Assembly (NCBI GenBank): GCA_024404475.1
Contig: JAKSPV010000039.1
Location: 1 to 10,363 of the forward strand
Origin: Clostridia bacterium
GTDB lineage: Bacteria > Bacillota > Clostridia > Oscillospirales > CAG-272
Length of the DNA: 10,363 bases
Reading direction: 5' to 3'
Position 1 is the stretch's first letter; each line of letters begins with the position of its first letter. A program made the translations under genes and the position numbers. The notes below the pieces were generated by a model. That model was not told where the DNA came from. It saw nothing but the letters and a program-made list of their open reading frames with translations, and made no database searches. Shown piece by piece: positions 5,205 through 10,363 of this stretch.

Positions 5205-6518
5205 ATGGCACAATCCGTTATCATGCCCCGTCAGGGCCAGAGCGTGGAAAGCTGCATCATCACCACGTGGCACAAGAAAGTCGGGGATCCCGTAAACGAA
5301 GGCGACCTTCTGTTCTCGTACGAGACGGACAAATCCGCCTTTGACGAGCCGTCTCCCGCTACCGGCACCGTGCTCGCGCAGCTCGCCGCCGAAGCCGATG
5401 TCGTCCCCTGCCTCGAAGTCGTCTGCATCACCGGCCAGGCCGGTGAACACATCGACGCACTCGTGAAGAAGGACGCGCCCGCCGCCGAGGAAGCAAAGCC
5501 CGCCGAGGCAGCCGAAGAAGCGAAGCCGGCAGAAGCCGCTCCCACCGCCGACGCACCCAAATGCGAGGGCGGCCGCGTGAAAATCTCTCCGCGCGCCAAG
5601 AATCTCGCTCTCAAAACCGGCGCCGATCTCGCCGCCGCAACGCCCACCGGCCCGAACGGCCGATTGATCGAGCGCGACGTGCAGGCCGTTCTCGATAAGG
5701 GCTGCACCGTAACGACCGCCGCCGTCGAAGCATTCCTCCGCGGCGAAGTCATCGCAAAAGCGGAAGCACCCGCCGCAGATCCGATCGCTGCCGCAGCTCC
5801 CGCCGCTCCCGCAGCACCCGCTGCCGCCGAAGCCGAATACGAGGAAGCACCGCTCACGAACGTCCGCCGCACGATCGCACGCTCCATGCACGCATCGCTC
5901 AGCGAGATGGCACAGCTCACGCTGAACACCACGTTCGATGCGACCGACCTGCTCGCCTACCGCGAGAAGCTGAAAGCTTCCGCCGAGGCGCTCGGCATCG
6001 GCAAGATCACGCTGAACGATATGGTCCTCTGGGCCGCAAGCCGTATTCTGCCGAAGTACCCCGATATCAACGCGAACCTCGTGGACGACAAGATGCGCCG
6101 CTTCCGCCACGCCAACATCGGCATGGCTGTTGACACCGACCGCGGTCTGCTCGTTCCCGTCATCGCACACGCCGACGAGATGTCTCTCGCCGAACTCGCC
6201 GCCGCGACGAAGGTCGCTGCTGCCAAGGCCCGCGACGCCAAGCTCCTGCCCGATGAAATGAAGGGCGGCAGCTTCACCGTCTCCAACCTCGGCTCGCTCG
6301 GCATCGAGAGCTTCACGCCTGTGATCAACCCGCCGCAGACCGCCATTCTCGGCGTCTGCACCACCACCACCCGCCTGCGTGCCGACGGCACGACCTATCA
6401 GGCGATGGGCCTGTCCCTCACGTTCGACCACCGCGCAGTAGACGGCGCTCCCGCCGCCCGCTTCCTGCACGAACTCGCCGCAGCGCTGGAAAACTTCAGC
6501 GTCCTGCTTGCGAAGTAA
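5205..6518 (+). CDS. 2-oxoacid dehydrogenase complex E2 (dihydrolipoamide acyltransferase)
   Basis: A 437-residue E2 core subunit: it carries the acyl group from E1 on a lipoyl arm and transfers it to coenzyme A. Order of parts: one lipoyl domain (about 1-80) with the lipoylated lysine in E-T-D-K-S-A (K43); a flexible Ala/Glu/Pro linker (about 89-118) containing a near-tandem E-E-A-K-P-A-E-A (95-102 and 104-111); a peripheral subunit-binding domain (about 126-162, from I-S-P-R-A-K to L-I-E-R-D-V); a second Ala/Pro linker (about 185-212); and the catalytic domain (about 215-437) ending with D-H-R-A-V-D-G (408-414, catalytic His and Asp). AAGGA (5192-5196) is 8 bases before the ATG. E3 follows after 12 bases, its ribosome site overlapping the E2 stop. 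The fold is clear. Acyl specificity (acetyl or branched-chain) is not readable, so no symbol is given. Confidence 0.95.
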   Translation: MAQSVIMPRQGQSVESCIITTWHKKVGDPVNEGDLLFSYETDKSAFDEPSPATGTVLAQLAAEADVVPCLEVVCITGQAGEHIDALVKKDAPAAEEAKPAEAAEEAKPAEAAPTADAPKCEGGRVKISPRAKNLALKTGADLAAATPTGPNGRLIERDVQAVLDKGCTVTTAAVEAFLRGEVIAKAEAPAADPIAAAAPAAPAAPAAAEAEYEEAPLTNVRRTIARSMHASLSEMAQLTLNTTFDATDLLAYREKLKASAEALGIGKITLNDMVLWAASRILPKYPDINANLVDDKMRRFRHANIGMAVDTDRGLLVPVIAHADEMSLAELAAATKVAAAKARDAKLLPDEMKGGSFTVSNLGSLGIESFTPVINPPQTAILGVCTTTTRLRADGTTYQAMGLSLTFDHRAVDGAPAARFLHELAAALENFSVLLAK

Positions 6519-6530
6519 GGAGAACGCGAT

Positions 6531-7916
6531 ATGGCAAACGCATTTGATCTGATCGTACTCGGCGGCGGCCCCGCCGGTTACAACGCTGCCGAGCGCGCCG
6601 CGCACGGCGGCATGAAAGTGCTTCTCTTTGAGGAGCGCGCACTCGGCGGTGTCTGCCTCAACGAGGGCTGCATCCCGACGAAGACCCTGCTCTACTCCGC
6701 GAAGATCCTTGACTACACGAAGCACGGTGCCGCTTACGGCGTCACGATCGGCGCGTCCTCGATCGACCACGCGAAGGTGATCGACCGCAAGAACAAGGTC
6801 GTCAAGACGCTCGTCTCCGGCGTCGGCAGCAAGATGAAGGGCGCCGGCGTTACCGTCGTCACCGCATCGGCAAAGCTGACCGGCCGCACGCCGGACGGCA
6901 TCACGGTCGAGGCGAACGGCGAGAGCTACACCGCCGCGAACGTTCTGCTCTGCACCGGCTCCGAAGCGATCGTCCCGCCGATCCCCGGCCTCCGCGAGGC
7001 AGTCGCCTCCGGCCTTGCCGTGACGAACCGCGAGATTCTCGACCGCCGCGAGCTGCCGAAAAAGCTCTGCATCATCGGCGGCGGCGTCATCGGTCTTGAG
7101 ATCGCCTCCTATTACAACTCCGTCGGCGGTGACGTGACCGTCGTCGAGATGCTCACGAAGATCGCCGGCCCGACCGACGCCGACATCTCCTCCCTGCTCC
7201 AGAAGACCTATGAGAAGCGCGGCGTGAAGTTCCTTCTCGGCACGAAAGTCTGCGGCGTCGAGGAAGACAAACCCGGCCACGGCTACGTCCTCTGCGAAAA
7301 GGACGGCAAAGCCGACAAGGTCGAAGCCGACATGATCCTCGTCAGCACCGGCCGCCGCCCGCGCACCAAGGACATCGGGCTCGAAACGCTCGGCGTTCTG
7401 ATGGATCGCGCGTCGGTCATCACCGACGACTGTGGACGCACCTCCGTTCCCGGCCTCTGGGCGGCAGGCGACGTCAACGGCAAGATCATGCTGGCGCACA
7501 CGGCCTACCGCGAAGGCGAAGTCGCCGTGAACAACATGCTCGGTAAGAAAGACCGCGTCGATTACCGCTCGATCCCGTCCGTCATCTACACGAACCCCGA
7601 AGTCGCCTCTGTCGGCGAGAGCGTTGAGTCCGCCGCGAAAGCGGGCATCAAGGCGAGCGCCCACACCGTTTCCCTCCGTTACAGCGGCCGCTACATCGCC
7701 GAGAACGAGGGCGGCGACGGCTTCGTCAAGATCGTCATCGACGACGAGCACCGCACGCTCCTCGGCGTCCACATGATCGGCACCTACGCGTCGGAGATCA
7801 TCTACGGCGCCGCCGCCATGGTCGCACGCGAAATGCGTGTCGAGGACGTCCAGAAGCTCGTGTTCCCGCACCCCAGCGTATGCGAAGTGCTGCGCGAGGG
7901 TATGTTCATGATTTAA
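6531..7916 (+). CDS. lpdA: Dihydrolipoyl dehydrogenase (E3)
   Basis: A 461-residue flavoprotein that reoxidises the dihydrolipoyl group of E2 and reduces NAD+. Length is normal for an E3 without an N-terminal lipoyl domain. Seen in order: FAD-binding G-G-G-P-A-G-Y (11-17); redox disulfide motif G-G-V-C-L-N-E-G-C-I-P-T-K (39-51, cysteines C42 and C47); NAD-binding G-G-G-V-I-G-L-E (183-190); second FAD contact A-A-G-D-V (311-315); and the C-terminal dimer-partner catalytic pair in F-P-H-P-S-V-C-E (H447, E452). The last motif reads H-P-S-V-C-E where many E3s have H-P-T-x-S-E; the catalytic residues are kept. AAGGAG (6517-6522) overlaps the E2 stop codon and lies 8 bases before the ATG, indicating tight co-translation. 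It lies between E2 and E1, so it serves this complex, though E3 can be shared among complexes. Confidence 0.96.
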   Translation: MANAFDLIVLGGGPAGYNAAERAAHGGMKVLLFEERALGGVCLNEGCIPTKTLLYSAKILDYTKHGAAYGVTIGASSIDHAKVIDRKNKVVKTLVSGVGSKMKGAGVTVVTASAKLTGRTPDGITVEANGESYTAANVLLCTGSEAIVPPIPGLREAVASGLAVTNREILDRRELPKKLCIIGGGVIGLEIASYYNSVGGDVTVVEMLTKIAGPTDADISSLLQKTYEKRGVKFLLGTKVCGVEEDKPGHGYVLCEKDGKADKVEADMILVSTGRRPRTKDIGLETLGVLMDRASVITDDCGRTSVPGLWAAGDVNGKIMLAHTAYREGEVAVNNMLGKKDRVDYRSIPSVIYTNPEVASVGESVESAAKAGIKASAHTVSLRYSGRYIAENEGGDGFVKIVIDDEHRTLLGVHMIGTYASEIIYGAAAMVAREMRVEDVQKLVFPHPSVCEVLREGMFMI

Positions 7917-7946
7917 TTTATTCCATTATAAAGGAGTGCATCTCAT

Positions 7947-10363
7947 ATGCCGAAATCCCAATACGTTGATCCCGGTAAGGTCTTTGACGCCGGCTATCTG
8001 AAGTTCGATCCCATTCCCGTCTGCCGCTACAAGAAGACGCTGGACGAAGAGAAGAAGATCTATACCCGCGACGATTTCCTCCGCATCTACCGCGATATGC
8101 GCATCATCCGTGAATTCGAGACAATGCTCAACGAGATCAAGGTCAAGAGCGTCTACAACGGCGTTCAGTACAACAACCCGGGCCCCGCGCACCTCTCCAT
8201 CGGTCAGGAAGCGGCCGCCGTCGGTGAAGCGTACTGCCTTGACATCAACGACTTCACGTTCGGCTCTCACCGCAGCCACGGCGAGATCCTCGCCAAGGGC
8301 CTGTCCTCCATTCAGAAGCTGGACGACGCCGAACTGTACGACATCATGAAAGAGTTCCTTGACGGCACGATCCTCAAAGTGGTCGAAGGCCGCGAGGAAG
8401 TCCCCGGCAACATCAAGGACCTTGCCATTGATTTCCTGCTTTACGGCGCGCTCGCAGAGATCTTCGCCCGTACCACCGGTTTCAACCGCGGTCTCGGCGG
8501 CTCCATGCACGCGTTCTTCATCCCGTTCGGCATTTTCCCGAACAACGCCATCGTCGGCGGTGCGGCTCCCGTTGCACTCGGCGCAGCGCTCTTCAAGAGA
8601 GTCAACTCGAAGCCCGGCATCGTCGTTGCCAACTCCGGTGACGGCGCGCTCGGCCGCGGTCCTGTTCTCGAAGCGCTGAACTTCTCCGCCATGGATCAGA
8701 TCACGAAGCTCTGGGGCATGGACGGCAAGTTCTCCGACGCCGGCATCCCGATTCTCTTCAACGTCTTCAACAACTTCTACGGCATGGGCGGCCAGACCCA
8801 GGGCGAAACGATGGGCTTCGGTATGCCCGCACGTCTCGGCGCCGGCTTCACGCCGTCCCAGATGCACGCAGAGCGCGTCAACGGTTACGACCCGCTCGCC
8901 GTCATCGAAGCGACCACCCGCAAGAAGGAACTGCTGCTCAAAGGCGAGGGCCCGGCTCTGCAGGAAGTCATCACCTACCGTGTCAGCGGTCACTCCCCGT
9001 CCGACTCCTCCACCTACCGCAGCCAGGAAGAGATCGAAGCGTGGAAGGAAGCCGATGCGATCGCCGCTTACCGCCGCAAGATGATCGAGGGCGGCATCGC
9101 GACCGAGGCCGAATTCGACGCGATGGACGACAGCATCATCCGCCGCATGACGAAGATCATCAAGCTCGCGATCGACGACTCCATCTCCCCGAGAATGGAC
9201 CTCTCGAAGAATCCCGAGATGATCTCCTCCATCATGTTCTCGAACGGCCACGTGCCGAGCATGGACACCACCCGCGAGCCGGAAGTCCTCATGCCGAAGG
9301 AAGAGAACTCCCGCGTCAAGCAGATCGCCGGCAAGTCCCGCACTGCTACGGACGAGAAGGGCCAGCCCGTGCCGAAGATCAAACTGTACAACATCCGCGA
9401 CGGTCTGTTCGAGGCGATCTTCGATAAATTCTACGAAGACCCGACCACGATCGCCTACGGCGAAGACAACCGTGACTGGGGCGGCGCGTTCGCCGTCTAT
9501 CGCGGCATGACCGAGGCGCTGCCGTATCACCGCTTCTTCAACGCACCGATCTCCGAATCCGCGATCGTCGGCTCGTCCGTCGGTTACGCAATGGCAGGCG
9601 GCCGCGCGATCGTCGAGCTGATGTACGCCGACTTCCTCGGCTGCGCAGGCGACGAGATCTTCAACCAGCTCGCTAAATGGCAGTCCATGTCCGCCGGCAT
9701 TCTCAAGATGCCCGTCGTGCTCCGCGTTTCCGTCGGTTCCAAGTACGGCGCACAGCACAGTCAGGACTGGACGGCGCTCACCGCGCACATCCCGGGTCTG
9801 AAGGTCTGCTTCCCGGCAACGCCTTACGACGCGAAGGGCCTCATGACCGCCGCTTTGAACGGCACTGACCCCGTGATCTTCTTCGAGTCGCAGCGCATCT
9901 ACGACAAGGGCGAGGAATTCCACGAGGGCGGCGTTCCCGCAGAGTCCTACGAGATCCCGCTCGGCGAGCCGGACGTCAAACGCGAGGGCAAGGACGTGAC
10001 GATCCTCACGATCGGCGCTGTTCTCTACCGCGCACTCGAAGCCGCGAAGAAGCTCGAAGCGGACTACGGCGTTTCCGCCGAAGTCATCGACGCACGCACG
10101 CTCGTGCCGTTCAACTACGAGCCCGTTCTGAAGTCGATCAAGAAGACCGGCCGCATCATCATCGTCGGCGACGCCGTTGACCGCAACTCCGTGATGCGCG
10201 ACATGGCCTCCAACATCGCCGAAATGGCGTTCGACGACCTCGATGCACCGCCCGTGGTCTTCGGCTCCCGCAACTGGATCACGCCGGCATTCGAGCTCGA
10301 GAAGTACTTCTTCCCGCAGGCAGACGGCATCATCGACGTCATCAGCCAGAAGCTCCTGCCGCT
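7947..10363 (+). CDS. Fused E1 alpha-beta 2-oxoacid dehydrogenase (thiamine diphosphate), 3' end cut
   Basis: One open frame of 805 complete codons runs off the window end without a stop. It combines both halves of an alpha2beta2-type E1, which decarboxylates a 2-oxoacid with thiamine diphosphate and acylates E2. The E1-alpha half (about 40-400) has S-H-R-S-H-G-E (107-113), G-G-S-M-H-A-F (184-190), the ThDP/Mg motif from G-D-G (231-233) to N-N (275-276), and R-V-S-G-H-S-P-S-D (345-353). After a charged linker (about 410-475), the E1-beta half has Y-G-E-D-N (504-508), P-I-S-E (534-537), A-Q-H-S-Q (602-606, with the conserved His), P-G-L-K-V (616-620) and P-Y-D-A-K-G-L (626-632). AAGGAG (7931-7936) is 10 bases before the ATG, and E3 ends 30 bases upstream. 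From memory, clostridial fused E1 proteins are about 820 aa, so only a few residues should be missing. Substrate unresolved. Confidence 0.93.
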   Translation, partial: MPKSQYVDPGKVFDAGYLKFDPIPVCRYKKTLDEEKKIYTRDDFLRIYRDMRIIREFETMLNEIKVKSVYNGVQYNNPGPAHLSIGQEAAAVGEAYCLDINDFTFGSHRSHGEILAKGLSSIQKLDDAELYDIMKEFLDGTILKVVEGREEVPGNIKDLAIDFLLYGALAEIFARTTGFNRGLGGSMHAFFIPFGIFPNNAIVGGAAPVALGAALFKRVNSKPGIVVANSGDGALGRGPVLEALNFSAMDQITKLWGMDGKFSDAGIPILFNVFNNFYGMGGQTQGETMGFGMPARLGAGFTPSQMHAERVNGYDPLAVIEATTRKKELLLKGEGPALQEVITYRVSGHSPSDSSTYRSQEEIEAWKEADAIAAYRRKMIEGGIATEAEFDAMDDSIIRRMTKIIKLAIDDSISPRMDLSKNPEMISSIMFSNGHVPSMDTTREPEVLMPKEENSRVKQIAGKSRTATDEKGQPVPKIKLYNIRDGLFEAIFDKFYEDPTTIAYGEDNRDWGGAFAVYRGMTEALPYHRFFNAPISESAIVGSSVGYAMAGGRAIVELMYADFLGCAGDEIFNQLAKWQSMSAGILKMPVVLRVSVGSKYGAQHSQDWTALTAHIPGLKVCFPATPYDAKGLMTAALNGTDPVIFFESQRIYDKGEEFHEGGVPAESYEIPLGEPDVKREGKDVTILTIGAVLYRALEAAKKLEADYGVSAEVIDARTLVPFNYEPVLKSIKKTGRIIIVGDAVDRNSVMRDMASNIAEMAFDDLDAPPVVFGSRNWITPAFELEKYFFPQADGIIDVISQKLLP

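Noticed and set aside
5761..5845. Repetitive GC-rich stretch as a possible DNA repeat element
   Set aside because: It encodes the Ala/Pro inter-domain linker of E2, a normal feature of these proteins.
4434..7871. Antisense open frame of 1145 codons opposite the regulator, E2 and E3
   Set aside because: It has the same reverse-frame composition artefact and no ribosome site or recognisable motif, and it lies opposite three firm genes.
7926..9923. Antisense open frame of 665 codons opposite the E1 gene
   Set aside because: It is a shadow of the fused E1 frame on the plus strand, with composition-driven absence of stops and no family features.

Overview
The window is a GC-rich bacterial chromosome segment. 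Its third codon positions are mostly G or C, its ribosome binding sites are strong AAAGG/AAGGAG types, and it has one textbook TTGACA-N17-TACAAT promoter. A spoVG gene beside a murC gene and short AT-rich intergenic regions point to a GC-rich member of the Firmicutes, probably class Clostridia (an Oscillospirales-like gut lineage would fit). That placement is an inference from gene content, not a measurement.

Layout: (1) 1-621 is the 3' part of a GDSL/SGNH esterase that began before the window. (2) 630-659 is a perfect hairpin between convergent genes. It ends the esterase and, with its A-rich left flank, is a better terminator for transcripts on the minus strand. (3) 775-1101 (minus) is spoVG. 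(4) An AT-rich divergent region separates spoVG from murC (1320-2735), which is followed 30 bases later by a MATE-family exporter (2766-4163). These two look like an operon, closed by a strong intrinsic terminator at 4197-4228. (5) 4303-4331 is a strong sigma-A-type promoter that starts a second operon: a DeoR/GlpR-type regulator (4375-5151), then the E2 lipoyl acyltransferase (5205-6518), the E3 dihydrolipoyl dehydrogenase (6531-7916) and a fused E1 alpha+beta thiamine-diphosphate decarboxylase (7947 to beyond the window end).

Together E1, E2 and E3 form a complete 2-oxoacid dehydrogenase complex: E1 decarboxylates the 2-oxoacid and acylates the lipoyl arm of E2, E2 passes the acyl group to CoA, and E3 reoxidises the dihydrolipoyl arm and yields NADH. 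The substrate (pyruvate, a branched-chain 2-oxoacid or acetoin) cannot be settled from the sequence. No terminator separates the DeoR-type gene from the complex, so it is probably co-transcribed and may be its local regulator.

I found no mobile element, CRISPR array, tRNA or rRNA, and no gene-free stretch longer than about 220 bases. Most of the window is ordinary housekeeping sequence. The points worth a second look are a cluster of TTCACA/TGTGAA hexamers upstream of the dehydrogenase operon, a perfect 21-base palindrome inside the DeoR-type gene, the fused E1 with an enlarged thiamine-diphosphate motif, and the pairing of a DeoR-type regulator with a 2-oxoacid dehydrogenase. I saw no clear evidence of an entirely new system.
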